Positions 51,446-61,900 of a DNA stretch of 64,000 nucleotides are shown one piece after another; within the stretch, counting starts at the first letter, position 1, and every line of letters starts with the position of its first letter. The notes beneath the pieces are model-generated. The model was not told the DNA's origin. It made no database searches and was given only the letters and a program-made list of their open reading frames with translations. The stretch spans positions 1 to 64,000 of the forward strand of contig JABARH010000019.1 of NCBI GenBank assembly GCA_019187665.1, read 5' to 3'. Both the position numbers and the translations under genes were made by a program. The DNA comes from Anaerolineales bacterium. GTDB taxonomy: Bacteria; Chloroflexota; Anaerolineae; Anaerolineales; Villigracilaceae.

Positions 51446-53572
51446 CTATGGGATGATGGGACGCCAGGCGGGGGAGAAATCCGCTCCGGGGTCGTCGGTG
51501 AGGCGCAGGCGGTTGCCGCCATTGACGGTCATCATGAAGATATCGGTATTGCCTGCTTCATCCTGGCCTTCAAAGATCAGCCAGAACCCGTCCGGCGAGA
51601 AGGAGACAAACTCGATCGGCGGGGAACCGTAATTCAGGCGCGTGGCCAGGCCGGACTGCCGATCTGTGTAACGGATGGTCATCAGGTAATATTTCGAACC
51701 GATATTGATGCGGCGCTGGCTGAAGAGAAGCGTCTCGCCATCTGGCGACCAGGCCGGGTGCACATCCCAATACTCCTGGCCGCTGCGCGCCACTTGTTGC
51801 TGCCCCTGTCCGTTATCGGCCATGACCCAGATCTGGTACACGCTAAACCGCCTGGCGGTGAATGCGATCTGATTCCCGAACGGCGACCAGGCCGGGTAGC
51901 GCACTTCGACAACATCGGATGAGAAATTCGGGAGCGGGGTGAGAGCGCCGGAGGCAAAATCGTACAGGAAGAGTTGTGAGCGGCCATTGCGGAAACCGAC
52001 GAAGGCGAGGCGGTTTCCATCCGGCGACCAGGCCGGGTCGAAGTTGCCGCCCGTTTCACTCACCAGCGGCTGGATGTCCGAACCGTCGGCGTTCATCACG
52101 TAGATGCTGGAATTTTTGAACGTATCGTCACGGCGCAAACAAGGGGAAGTAAAGGCGATGCGCGTCCCATCCGGCGACCAGGCGGGTTGGCAGGCGCCTG
52201 CCTCAAGATTGGTGAGCGGGGTCTTTTCTCCGCTGGCAATGTCGGCAAGATAAATTTGCGGTACGCCGGTGCGTGTGGATGAAAACGCAAACTGACCGTT
52301 TCCGCCGCCCTGCGCGGTGGGGGAGGGCGGGATGATTTGTGTTGGCTCCGGCGTGTCGAATGGCGTGGCGGTGAAGGCCGGTGTGAGGGTAACGGTGGCC
52401 ATTGCCGTCGCGGTTAAGGTGGCGGGTTCCGAAGTGGGTGGGTTCTTTGTGGGTGAGCTGGTGGCCGAAGGCTGGACCGCTGCAGTCGCGGCGGGAGCCA
52501 GGTAGGTTTCAACACGGGCGCGCACCTCCGGCAGGAGGAACCAGGCGGCGGCAAGCGCAATCAACAGGAGGAACAGCCATATTCCGCACCCCGAAGAGCG
52601 GCGTTTCTTTTTGGGCGGCTTGAAGACCGCTGCCTCCAGCGCTTCGGCCGCTGGCGCAGGCTGGCTGCCGCGTTGTTTGGGCGCAGGATTTTCAGCGGAG
52701 GCGTCTTCCTCGCCCGGCGGGGGCGGAGGCGCGACCATGTAATCGCCGCTCAGGCGTTGTGTTTTGGATTTGGAGCCGAGCAGGGCTTTCTTAAATTCTT
52801 CGGCGGTCTGGTAACGCTCGGCGGGGTCCACGGCCATTGATTTTTCGATGACTTGCGCCAGGCGCCGCGTGATCTTTGGGTTGCGTTTACGCAGCGGCGT
52901 GAGTTGCGCGTTGTCCATGGCGCGCGCCAGTCCGTCTTCGGGGATGACGCCGCACAGGGAGGCGTAGAGCGTGGCGCCAAGGGAGTATACGTCGGTGCGC
53001 GGGTCGGTGCGGGCGGTGCCGTATTGTTCGGGAGGGGAATAGCCGGGCGTCATGGCGCGCGCGCCGGTGGTGGTGGCCTGGCTGCCCTGCACAACTTTGG
53101 CGAGGCCGAAATCTACGAGGAAGATGTGGCCTTCGGGTGTGATCTTGACGTTGCCGGGTTTCAAGTCGCGGTGCAGGATGGACGGTTTGCGTGTGTGCAA
53201 ATAGGCGAGCGCGTCACACATGGCCGCGCCGATGAGGATCACGTCCTCCTCGCTGAGGTTGCCGAGGCGCTCCATGCGCTGGCGCAGGTCTTCGCCTTCG
53301 ATGTAGTCCATCACGAGGTACTGCCCCTGATCGCCGACCACGAAATGGTCGGAGACGCGCGGCAGGTTGGCGTGGCGCAGGTTGGCGAGGATGACCGCCT
53401 CGAGGCGGAATTGGCGCGCGTATTCGTCGGTGGTGAACAGATTCTCTTTAAGCGCCACGTCCACGCCGAGGTTTTCATCCACGGCGCGATAGACCGAGCC
53501 CATGCCGCCCTGGCCGAGAATTTCAACGATGCGATAACGTTTATGAAGAAGAGTGCCGCGTTCGAGTGTCAT
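51446..53572 (-). CDS. Membrane Ser/Thr protein kinase with extracellular TolB-like propeller
   Basis: 708 residues. A PknB-type kinase domain (about 10-265) has GQGGMGSVYRA, HRDLKPGNVKI and DFGLAKV, all intact. A membrane helix is at about 328-346. A Pro/Thr-rich spacer (about 355-420) leads to a beta-propeller of PD40/TolB repeats (AWSPDGTRIAF-type, five or six copies). The propeller faces outside and probably binds a surface ligand, signalling to the cytosolic kinase. It is a single-gene unit with its own terminator. Confidence 0.92.
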   Translation of the reverse strand: MTLERGTLLHKRYRIVEILGQGGMGSVYRAVDENLGVDVALKENLFTTDEYARQFRLEAVILANLRHANLPRVSDHFVVGDQGQYLVMDYIEGEDLRQRMERLGNLSEEDVILIGAAMCDALAYLHTRKPSILHRDLKPGNVKITPEGHIFLVDFGLAKVVQGSQATTTGARAMTPGYSPPEQYGTARTDPRTDVYSLGATLYASLCGVIPEDGLARAMDNAQLTPLRKRNPKITRRLAQVIEKSMAVDPAERYQTAEEFKKALLGSKSKTQRLSGDYMVAPPPPPGEEDASAENPAPKQRGSQPAPAAEALEAAVFKPPKKKRRSSGCGIWLFLLLIALAAAWFLLPEVRARVETYLAPAATAAVQPSATSSPTKNPPTSEPATLTATAMATVTLTPAFTATPFDTPEPTQIIPPSPTAQGGGNGQFAFSSTRTGVPQIYLADIASGEKTPLTNLEAGACQPAWSPDGTRIAFTSPCLRRDDTFKNSSIYVMNADGSDIQPLVSETGGNFDPAWSPDGNRLAFVGFRNGRSQLFLYDFASGALTPLPNFSSDVVEVRYPAWSPFGNQIAFTARRFSVYQIWVMADNGQGQQQVARSGQEYWDVHPAWSPDGETLLFSQRRINIGSKYYLMTIRYTDRQSGLATRLNYGSPPIEFVSFSPDGFWLIFEGQDEAGNTDIFMMTVNGGNRLRLTDDPGADFSPAWRPIIP

Positions 53573-53640
53573 GCATTATCCAAAAAGATTTGATACCTAC
53601 GGGTGGCGATTATAACAGACCGCCTTCGCATCATTGGTTG

Positions 53641-54612
53641 TTAACTGATTTGTAACTTCGAGAATGTCCACGGCGCGCCAGCCGAGATCCACGCGCCCAC
53701 CAAGGTATAACGGATGTAACGAAAGACAAGGGCCATCACATCCTCGCCATCGGGGAAGACCATCTTCAGACCGAAATACAGGATCGCAACGCCGAGGAAG
53801 CCAACGATGTAACGCAAAACCCGTTTCGTTAGCGGACCCGAAACCTGATATCCGCCCCGCGTGTTTATCCACGCCAGCCCGGCGCAAAAACCGAAGAGCG
53901 TTCCCATCGCGGAGACCGACCCCTCAATCGAAAATGGGTTGGGCGCTTCACCGCCAGCGCGAGTGGCATTGGCGATCCATTCCGCGGGGAGAATGAAATC
54001 CCGCGAGAGAAAAACAACCAGTGCGTTCAGGGCAATGAATACCAGCGAGACGAGAAACGCTGTTGCCGCCTGTCCGCCAAGACTCATCTGTTTCAACCGA
54101 GCCGCCACCGGGTTCCAGTATTTAATAAAGGCCCATAACATCACGCCACCGATGAACCAGCCAAGCAATAAGTCGTGTGGAAAGTGAACGCCCAGGAACA
54201 TCCTTGAAAGCCCGATCAGAAACACGACTGTCAAAACAAGGATCCACACCCACGTGCGCTTGTAATGCGCGGCGATCATTCCGAAGATCGCCAACGGCTT
54301 ATGCGAATGCCCGGAGGGAACGCCGAAACCGGTCTCGGAAGCATATCCAGTCACGCGTTCGCTGACCCAATAGGGACGCGGCTGGTGAAACGCCATTTTG
54401 AATACATCGTTCACAACCTGGCTGGTGAGCAGGATAATGCCGATCCGAATTCCAAGACCGGCATCTACGCACCAAAAAAGCAGCGGCAGAACAAAAAGAA
54501 AGACATTCTCCGAGCCGAGGAAGGAAAAGAATTCCATCGGCGCGACCAGCCAATCCCCCAGCGCCTGAAAGCGGATGATGAAGTTGATGCCGAACTGAAT
54601 CAAACCATCCAT
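53641..54612 (-). CDS. PAP2 superfamily membrane phosphatase
   Basis: 323 residues, eight or more membrane helices. All three PAP2 motifs are present: KMAFHQPRP, PSGHS and SRMFLGVHFPHD. It dephosphorylates a lipid or isoprenyl phosphate at the outer face of the membrane, for example undecaprenyl pyrophosphate. A C-terminal helical extension (about 190-323) is not part of the catalytic core. The start at 54612 (MDGLIQFGINF) has AGGAGAG upstream and is preferred to 54705. Divergent from the transglutaminase gene. Confidence 0.9.
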   Translation of the reverse strand: MDGLIQFGINFIIRFQALGDWLVAPMEFFSFLGSENVFLFVLPLLFWCVDAGLGIRIGIILLTSQVVNDVFKMAFHQPRPYWVSERVTGYASETGFGVPSGHSHKPLAIFGMIAAHYKRTWVWILVLTVVFLIGLSRMFLGVHFPHDLLLGWFIGGVMLWAFIKYWNPVAARLKQMSLGGQAATAFLVSLVFIALNALVVFLSRDFILPAEWIANATRAGGEAPNPFSIEGSVSAMGTLFGFCAGLAWINTRGGYQVSGPLTKRVLRYIVGFLGVAILYFGLKMVFPDGEDVMALVFRYIRYTLVGAWISAGAPWTFSKLQIS

Positions 54613-54676
54613 CTCTGCACCTCTCTCCTGTGGGTTGTGTCCGCCGCGCAGAATGAAAAACAATTCCGCAGGGTGG

Positions 54677-54706
54677 TTGACCGGCGAACGAATTCTATTG
54701 TACACT
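54677..54706 (+). promoter_or_regulatory. Promoter of the transglutaminase-cyclase operon
   Basis: TTGACC (54677-54682), an 18-nt spacer, then TACACT (54701-54706). The ATG at 54714 follows after 7 nt. The best complete -35/-10 pair in the window. Confidence 0.65.
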
Positions 54707-54713
54707 CAAACCC

Positions 54714-57059
54714 ATGCGAACATTGCCCCCATCTCGCTGGGACTGGCTCGCCGCCGGGCTCGTGCTGGCGCTGGTCCTCATCGCCGCGGTGCGACTCGCC
54801 ATCACCGAGTGGACGGGTTTCCTTTATATCGGCGAGACGACCGCCCTGCTGGGGACCAGCCTGGGGCTGGCGCTGGGATTCAGCCGCCTGCGTCCCTGGA
54901 GCATGCGCGGGATGATAGTTGCGTATACGGTGCTGCTCCTCCCCGCGCAACTCACCACACTTTCCGAAACAGATTTGCCCCTGCGTGAAACGCTGGCGGA
55001 GATTTGGCTGCGCTTTAGCGCCGCGGCAGTCACGTTTTGGCGCGGGCAAAAAGTGGATGACTCGATTCTTTTCATCGCATTCATCGCACTTGCTTTTTGG
55101 CTGGTCGGGCTGGTGAGCGGGTTTGGCCTGGCGCGCGGGCGCAACGCACTGACCGCCATCCTGCCGAGCGCGTTCGCCATCCTGGCTGTGCAGGCGTACG
55201 ACCCGCTGCCGGCCTCGCGCGGGTGGCAGGTGGCGCTCTATTTTCTCATCGCTCTCCTTTTAATTGGCCGCCTGTATTTTCTCGACAATCGCGAAGCGTG
55301 GAACGCGCGCCGCATTTTGCAACTGCCCGAAACGCAGGGCGACATGAACAACGGCATGTTGGCGCTGGCGTTGACGCTGGTGCTGGTGGCATGGAACCTG
55401 CCGCTCTCGTTCTCAAGTCTGCGGGAGGCCGCCGCGCTGTGGGCCGGCCTCAAGAAACCCTTCGCTCCGCTTCGGGAAAATATCGGACGCGCCCTCGATC
55501 CGCTCGAGTCTGCGTATGGCGAGCGCGAGGGCGGCGATTTCTACGGCGAGACGCTCCCCCTCGGGCGCGGGCTGCCTCTTTCCAACGACCTCGTTTTCCG
55601 CGTGCGTGTGCCGGAGACGCTCGAGGCTCCTCCGCCGCGTTTCTATTGGCGCGGACGCACCTTTGCCACCTACGATGGAACGACCTGGCTCAATCCCGAA
55701 GCGCGTCGCTCGGCCTTCGATGCGGAAGCGGGCGACCTGCCCATACAAAGCCTGGAAGGACGTGAGATTGGCGAGTTCGAGATCGTCAACGTCTTTCAGC
55801 AATCCATGATCTACGCGCCATCCCAGCCGGTCTGGTCGAGTCTCTCCGGCGAAATGCTTGTCCAGCCCGGTGCGGCAGAGACGGTGGACCTGGTCTCGCT
55901 GGAATCATCCAAACCAATTTCGCCGCGCACAACCTACCGCGTGCGCGCGGCGTTGTTCGATCCAAGCATTGAGGAACTGCGCGCGGCGGGCGAAGAGTAC
56001 CCAACGTGGGTCACAAACCGTTATCTGCAACTGCCGCCGGGCTTTTCACCGCGCATCGCCGAACTGGCGCGCGAGATCGCCGCCGTTCAAACCACGCCCT
56101 ACGACAAAGCCGATGCCGTCACAAAATGGTTGAGGGCCAACCTCGAATATCAGGCGGTCATCCCCGCGCCGCCGCGCAACGTGAACGCGCTCGAATGGGT
56201 GTTGTTCGAATATAAGCGCGGCTTCTGCATGTACTATGCCACAAGCGAAGTGGCCATGCTGCGCGCGTTGGGTGTGCCGGCGCGTATGGCGGTCGGCTTC
56301 GCAGAAGGCGAACTGGACGAGGAGACCAACACCTACACAGTGCGCCGCAAGCAATATCACGCCTGGCCGGAAGTTTATTTTCCCGGCATTGGCTGGGTGG
56401 AGTTCGAACCGACCGCCAATCTCGGCGTCATTCAGCGCCCGCTGAGTCACGCACCGGCGGTCATTGTCACAGCCGGGCCGCCCGTGCGGGCGCCGCTGGC
56501 GCGCCCGCTGGAAGACGAACCGGCCGACCGTTCCAAAGATGAGGAAGGCCTGACTCCGCTGACGCCGTGGTATGTGACCCGGCGCGTCCCGGTGTTGTGG
56601 ACGTTATTGGCGCTTCTGGTCGCGGCGCTCTGGCTGTTGGAGCGGCGCACCGGCTGGATGGGACGCATCCCGCTTGCCATTGAGGCGCGCGCCGAACGCA
56701 ACGGGACTCAAGCCCCGCGCTGGATCCGTACCTGGGCCGCGTGGGCGCGGCTCTCGCCGGTCGCCCGTTCGTTCGAGGCGGTGAATCTGTCGCTGTGGCT
56801 GCTGGGCGACGCGCAGCCCATCCACGCGACACCGGGCGAGCGCGCCGCGCGGTTGAACCGGCTGCTGCCGGGCATGCAGGCCCGCGTCCAGGCATTGACC
56901 GAACAACATGCGTTGGCATTGTATGCGGGGATTCCGTCAAACATCTCCGGCGCGCGTTGGAGCGCCGGCCTCATTTTACTTACCGCAATCTGGACAAGGC
57001 TGTTACAATGGAGACGTATTTTTGAAGAACGATTCTCCCGTCCCAACAGCTTCCGATGA
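54714..57059 (+). CDS. Transglutaminase-domain membrane protein (TgpA-like)
   Basis: 781 residues. Six to eight N-terminal membrane helices (to about 230) are followed by an extracytoplasmic domain with a transglutaminase core at about 470-570. The catalytic Cys is in KRGFCMYYATSEVAML, His in QYHAWPEVYFPG and Asp/Glu in WVEFEPT. A second membrane helix near 630 and a C-terminal cytosolic segment complete the TgpA-like layout. It probably acts on periplasmic or cell-wall peptide bonds. It overlaps the cyclase gene by 4 nt. Confidence 0.88.
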   Translation: MRTLPPSRWDWLAAGLVLALVLIAAVRLAITEWTGFLYIGETTALLGTSLGLALGFSRLRPWSMRGMIVAYTVLLLPAQLTTLSETDLPLRETLAEIWLRFSAAAVTFWRGQKVDDSILFIAFIALAFWLVGLVSGFGLARGRNALTAILPSAFAILAVQAYDPLPASRGWQVALYFLIALLLIGRLYFLDNREAWNARRILQLPETQGDMNNGMLALALTLVLVAWNLPLSFSSLREAAALWAGLKKPFAPLRENIGRALDPLESAYGEREGGDFYGETLPLGRGLPLSNDLVFRVRVPETLEAPPPRFYWRGRTFATYDGTTWLNPEARRSAFDAEAGDLPIQSLEGREIGEFEIVNVFQQSMIYAPSQPVWSSLSGEMLVQPGAAETVDLVSLESSKPISPRTTYRVRAALFDPSIEELRAAGEEYPTWVTNRYLQLPPGFSPRIAELAREIAAVQTTPYDKADAVTKWLRANLEYQAVIPAPPRNVNALEWVLFEYKRGFCMYYATSEVAMLRALGVPARMAVGFAEGELDEETNTYTVRRKQYHAWPEVYFPGIGWVEFEPTANLGVIQRPLSHAPAVIVTAGPPVRAPLARPLEDEPADRSKDEEGLTPLTPWYVTRRVPVLWTLLALLVAALWLLERRTGWMGRIPLAIEARAERNGTQAPRWIRTWAAWARLSPVARSFEAVNLSLWLLGDAQPIHATPGERAARLNRLLPGMQARVQALTEQHALALYAGIPSNISGARWSAGLILLTAIWTRLLQWRRIFEERFSRPNSFR

Positions 57060-58771
57060 TCTTCCACGATACCAAGCCCTCCTCCTTTGCCGAACATCTA
57101 CATGCCGTCCGTCAGGCGATCACCAAGGCGCATGCGACGCTGCTATCTGCGCGCTCACAGATTCCGACGGAGACCCTCGAGGCACTGACCCAGAACGCCG
57201 CCGGACTCGAGAACCTTGCCCGGCAGGTCGGCGAGATGGAGACGCAATACGGTCACATGCGCGCGCTGGCCGAGATCGGGCAGGTGGTCAACTCCACGCT
57301 CGAACTGGACGAGGTGCTGCGCGCGGTGATGGATACCATTGTGCAATTGACGCGCGCCGAGCGCGGTTTTTTGATGCTGCGCGATGAGAACCAGCAATTG
57401 GTAACGAAGATGGCGCGCAACTGGGAAAAGGAATCGCTCAACGCCTCCGAGGCGGCGGTCAGCCGCACCGTCATCCAAAAAGTGATCGAGGGCGGGGAAG
57501 CCATCGTCACCACCAACGCGCAGGAGGACCCGCGCCTGAGCGGACAGGAAAGCATCGTGGCTTTCAACCTGCGTTCCATCGTGTGCGTGCCGCTCAAAGT
57601 GAAAAGCGACCTGATCGGCGTGATCTATGCCGACAACCGCATCCGCTCCGGCATCTTCCGCGAGACCGAACGCGACCTGCTGACCGCCTTCGCCAACCAG
57701 GCCGCGGTCGCCATCGAAAATGCGCGCCTGTTCTCCTCGCTCAAGCAGACTCTCGCCGAGGTGACCGGCTTAAAGAATTTAATGGACAACATCTTCGCCT
57801 CCATCACCAGCGGCGTAATCACCATGGACGTGGAGCAGAATGTCACGCTTGCCAACCGCGCCGCCGAAAGGATCCTCGGGCAAGCCTCCAAGGACATCAT
57901 CGGGCGCCGCCTGGATGAAGTCTTCAGCGCCATCTCGCAGGAGATCCAACCGCATCTCTCCGAAGTCCGCCAAAAAGAAACCTCGGTGGTGGACCTGGAA
58001 TTCAGCCCGGTTGTCCCCACGCGCGGACATGTGGACTGGCGCTTCAACCTTTCCCCGCTCAAAGACGCCGAACAGAAAACGCAGGGCGTGGCGATCGTGC
58101 TGGACGATCTGACCGAACGCAAACGCCTCGAGGCCCAACGCAAACTCTTTGAACGCATGGTTTCCCCCGCCGTCATTGACCAGCTCGACCCCAACAAACT
58201 GCAACTGGGCGGCAAGCGCGTGGACATCACCGTCATCTTTGCCGATATTCGCGGCTTCACCACCTACAGCGAAAAACAAAAATCGCCGGAGAAACTGGTG
58301 GCGATCCTCAACCGTTATCTCGCCGCCATGGCGGATGCCGTGCTGGCGCATGAAGGCACGATTGATAAATTCATGGGCGACGCGATCATGGCCTGGTTCA
58401 ACGCTCCCGTCCCCCAGTCTGACCACACCTTGCGCGCCGTGAAAACCGCGCTTGCCATGCACGCCTCCATCGAAAATCTGTACAACGAACTCCCGGTGGA
58501 TGAGCGTCTTTTCTTCGGCGCGGGCATCCATTACGGCGAGGCAGTGCTGGGGCTGATCGGCACCGAGAAGCGACTCGAATACACCGCCATCAGCGACAGC
58601 GTCAACACCGCCAAACGCATCCAGGAAAATTCCGCCCGCAATCAAATTTTAATCAGCGCGGAGGCGTATGCGCGCGTAAAGAAACAGGTTGAGGTCAAAC
58701 CGGTCACGCCGATGACGGTTAAAGGCAAGGCGCAACCGTTGGAGGTCTATGAGGTGGTGGGGTTGAAGTGA
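57056..58771 (+). CDS. GAF-PAS class III adenylate/guanylate cyclase
   Basis: 571 residues. An N-terminal helical part (about 1-75) is followed by a GAF domain (about 80-225), a PAS-like domain (about 245-345) and a class III cyclase domain (about 370-571). The catalytic region has VIFADIRGFTTYSEK, with the metal-binding Asp, and FMGDAIMAWFN, with the second Asp. The GAF domain may bind a small ligand. Base specificity is not decided. The four-nt overlap with the transglutaminase gene indicates a shared transcript. A GATCAGT array starts 2 nt after the stop. Confidence 0.9.
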   Translation: MIFHDTKPSSFAEHLHAVRQAITKAHATLLSARSQIPTETLEALTQNAAGLENLARQVGEMETQYGHMRALAEIGQVVNSTLELDEVLRAVMDTIVQLTRAERGFLMLRDENQQLVTKMARNWEKESLNASEAAVSRTVIQKVIEGGEAIVTTNAQEDPRLSGQESIVAFNLRSIVCVPLKVKSDLIGVIYADNRIRSGIFRETERDLLTAFANQAAVAIENARLFSSLKQTLAEVTGLKNLMDNIFASITSGVITMDVEQNVTLANRAAERILGQASKDIIGRRLDEVFSAISQEIQPHLSEVRQKETSVVDLEFSPVVPTRGHVDWRFNLSPLKDAEQKTQGVAIVLDDLTERKRLEAQRKLFERMVSPAVIDQLDPNKLQLGGKRVDITVIFADIRGFTTYSEKQKSPEKLVAILNRYLAAMADAVLAHEGTIDKFMGDAIMAWFNAPVPQSDHTLRAVKTALAMHASIENLYNELPVDERLFFGAGIHYGEAVLGLIGTEKRLEYTAISDSVNTAKRIQENSARNQILISAEAYARVKKQVEVKPVTPMTVKGKAQPLEVYEVVGLK

Positions 58772-58772
58772 G

Positions 58773-58857
58773 AGCAGTGAGCAGTGAGCAGTGAGCAGTA
58801 AGCAGTAAGCAGTGAGCAGTGATTAGTGATCAGTGAGCAGTGAGCAGTGGGCAGTGG
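58773..58857. repeat. Intergenic heptamer array (AGCAGTG/ATCAGTG family)
   Basis: Twelve 7-mers of the AGCAGTG, AGCAGTA and ATCAGTG type. The reverse complement of this unit is at 62371-62396, on the other side of the NACHT-avd locus. The same unit is inside sbcC. Confidence 0.9.
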
Positions 58858-58949
58858 TAATGAAAATGATGTAGCGTCCCGCAGATGGAGTTGAGTCGAA
58901 TGTGACTTGGAGATCCCCTGCGGGATTTTGTTTGAACATGGGAGCAGAC

Positions 58950-61900
58950 ATGGACATCACACAACTTGCCGCAGATGTCGCAAAATTTCTCGAGCCGTTC
59001 CTGCCGTATCTCGTTGCCGGTGGGACCGCCGCCGCGCAAGCCGCCGGTAAGAAATTCGGCGAAGCCGCGTGGAAGAAGGCTGAGGAGTTGTGGGGCAAAC
59101 TGAAAAGCCCCAAACTCGAAGAGACCGCCAAAGACGTGGTGAAGCGCGCCGAGCAAAAACCCGACGACCCGCGCGTGCGCGTGCCGCTCGAGTTGCAATT
59201 GGAAGATGTGCTGAATGGGAATCACACGTTGGCGTATTATTGTCAGGAGATCGTAACGAACACACAAATTTCCGCAATCGGAACGCGGAGCGTGGCGGCT
59301 GAAACAATCAAAGATGCGATCGTTGTGCCGGGCGATAAAAATGTGATCGGAAGCGGGAATATTATTGCAGACAAGGTGTTTGTCAGCCCCCAGTTTGCCA
59401 ACCTGCCAGTGACCGAGATTCCCAAAAACGAATTGCTTCAAGCCTACTATCGCGCGCTGGCGCATGAATGCAAACAACTGCCGCTCGGCATTGTTGACCC
59501 GCGCTTTTTGAAGACCGCCGGAGAGGATTCCATTTCCCTGCCGGGCATTTACATTGACCTGGATGTGCAACGCTCCCAAAAGGAGGAACAAAACAGGGCG
59601 GGTGATGTGGCATTCCGGCTTGGTGAGGAGAATAGGATTCCAGTTTTAGAGGCGCTTGCCGATTCGCGTTTCCGACGCGTGGTCATGCTCGGCGATCCCG
59701 GCTCGGGTAAAACCACCTGCCTGCATTACATGACCTACGCCCTCTCCATGTTCCAGTTGAACGAGACCAGCGGGGAAAATCTTCTACCAGAAGATTCGCC
59801 ACTGAAAACATTAATGCCCATCCGCCTCGTTTTGCGTGAGGTGGCCGCGCAACACATTCCCGCTCATGCAGTCAGGGGAACCGCCGAGATGATTTGGAAC
59901 GCACTCCGCGCAGATATTGCCGCGCGGCTCGGCAGCGAAGCCGCGGTGACATTGTTACCCACCCTGCGCGAACGGATTTTGAACCAGCCATGCCTGATCT
60001 TGTTCGATGGACTCGATGAAGTAACCGAATCAGACCAGAAACGCGAACGGCTGATCGAAGCCATCGGCCAATTTGCCGCGCCTTTGCGGCGCGAAAGTTA
60101 TGTGCTGGTGACAGCGCGCCCTTACGCGTATACCGACTCGAAATGGCATCTCCCCGGTTTCACCGCCATCACACTTTTGCCATTCAACGAGGAACAGATC
60201 CAAAGGTTTATCGGGCGTTGGTACGAATCGGTGCGCGAAAATATGAAGTGGGACGAGCAGACCGCCAATGACCGCGGCAACAGCCTGGCACAGGCCATTC
60301 AGGAAAAATCGTACCTGTTCGATCTTGCCACGCGCCCGCTCCTGCTCACGCTCATGTCCACCCTGCACACCAGTTGGGGCAAACTTCCCGAAGACCGCGC
60401 GGACCTGTACGATGAGACCGTGCGCCTGTTGCTCGATCGCTGGCAAAGATGGCGCGAGGTACGCGATGTCGAGGGAAATGTTCATACCGAAAAATCCATT
60501 TCGATAGCCCTTTCCATTGAAGAGACCACGGTGCGCAAGGCGCTCGATGAACTGGCATTCAATGTCCACACCCGGCAGGGACAGGAGGATGGGCGGCAAC
60601 CCGCGCCCGCCGATATTCGCGCTGAGGAGGTGTTGGCCGCCTTTGCGCCGTATTTGCCGGACACAGTTCACCCGCGTGTCATCATCGAGTATCTCGAAAC
60701 CCGCGCCGGTTTGTTGATCGGGCGCGGCAACGGCATCTATTCCTTCCCGCATCGCTCCTTTCAGGAATATCTTGCCGCCTGCCATTTGAATGACCTGCCT
60801 GACGCCGCCAGCGAATATTGCGAACGGATTCAAGCCGACCCCGCCTGGTGGCGCGAGGTGTTCCTGCTTGGGATGGGCAAAATGCGCCGCGGCGGGTTGG
60901 GCATTGCCGTGGCCGCTGTGCAAACGCTCGTGCCCGCCCTGCCAAAAGAAACCAATCAGAGCTCCGAAAAACACTGGCAATCTGCATCGCTGGCCGGGCA
61001 GGCGTTGGTTGAAATGCGCCTGATGGATGATGCCGCCAGCCAGACACGCTACGAGATCCTGCTCGAACGGATTCGCATTTGGCTGACCCAACTGATCGAA
61101 CAAGGCATGCTCACCCCGCGCGAACGCGCCGAAGCGGGAGATACCCTCGCCCGCCTCGGCGACCCGCGCTTCGACGCGGCGCGCTGGCAATTGCCAAAAG
61201 AGTCCATGCTTGGCTTCGTGCATATTCCCGCCGGTGAATTTACAATGGGCACGAAAGAAAAAGACATTGAGGATTTGCTCAAAAAATATGGCGGACAAAA
61301 GGACTGGTATGAAAGGGAAGTGGAACAACACGTTGTTCACCTGCCCGATTTTTACATGGAGCGTTACCCCGTCACGCTGGCGCAATTCAAAGTTTTCGTA
61401 GATGAAGCGGGCTATAAGGATGTCAGCGAGAGCGCGTTGCAAGGCGTCCCCACACACCCCGTCCGCTACGTGACCTGGTTCGACGCGCTCGCCTATTGCA
61501 ACTGGCTGCACCAGAAACTCAAAGAGATCGTGCCGAAACAAAAGGCGGAAAGCAAAGCCGAGGAAAATTTCTGGCAGGGTTTGCTGAACGGCAAACTCAT
61601 CGTGACCCTGCCCAGTGAGGCAGAGTGGGAGAAAGCCGCGCGCCACTCCCCTCTCCTCGCGAAGCACTTCCGAAGGGAGCAGCAGGGAGAGGGGCTGGGG
61701 GCGAGGGAGTTCCCGTGGCAGGGAGAGTTCAACGAGACCCTTGCCAACTGCAATAGTATCATCGGCAACACCAGCGCGGTGGGATGTTTCCCGCAGGGAC
61801 GAAGCGCTTATGGCTTGCACGACATGGCAGGCAATGTCTGGGAATGGACGCGGAGCATTTACGATACGTATCCATACAAAGCGGAAGCGAAACGAGAAAA

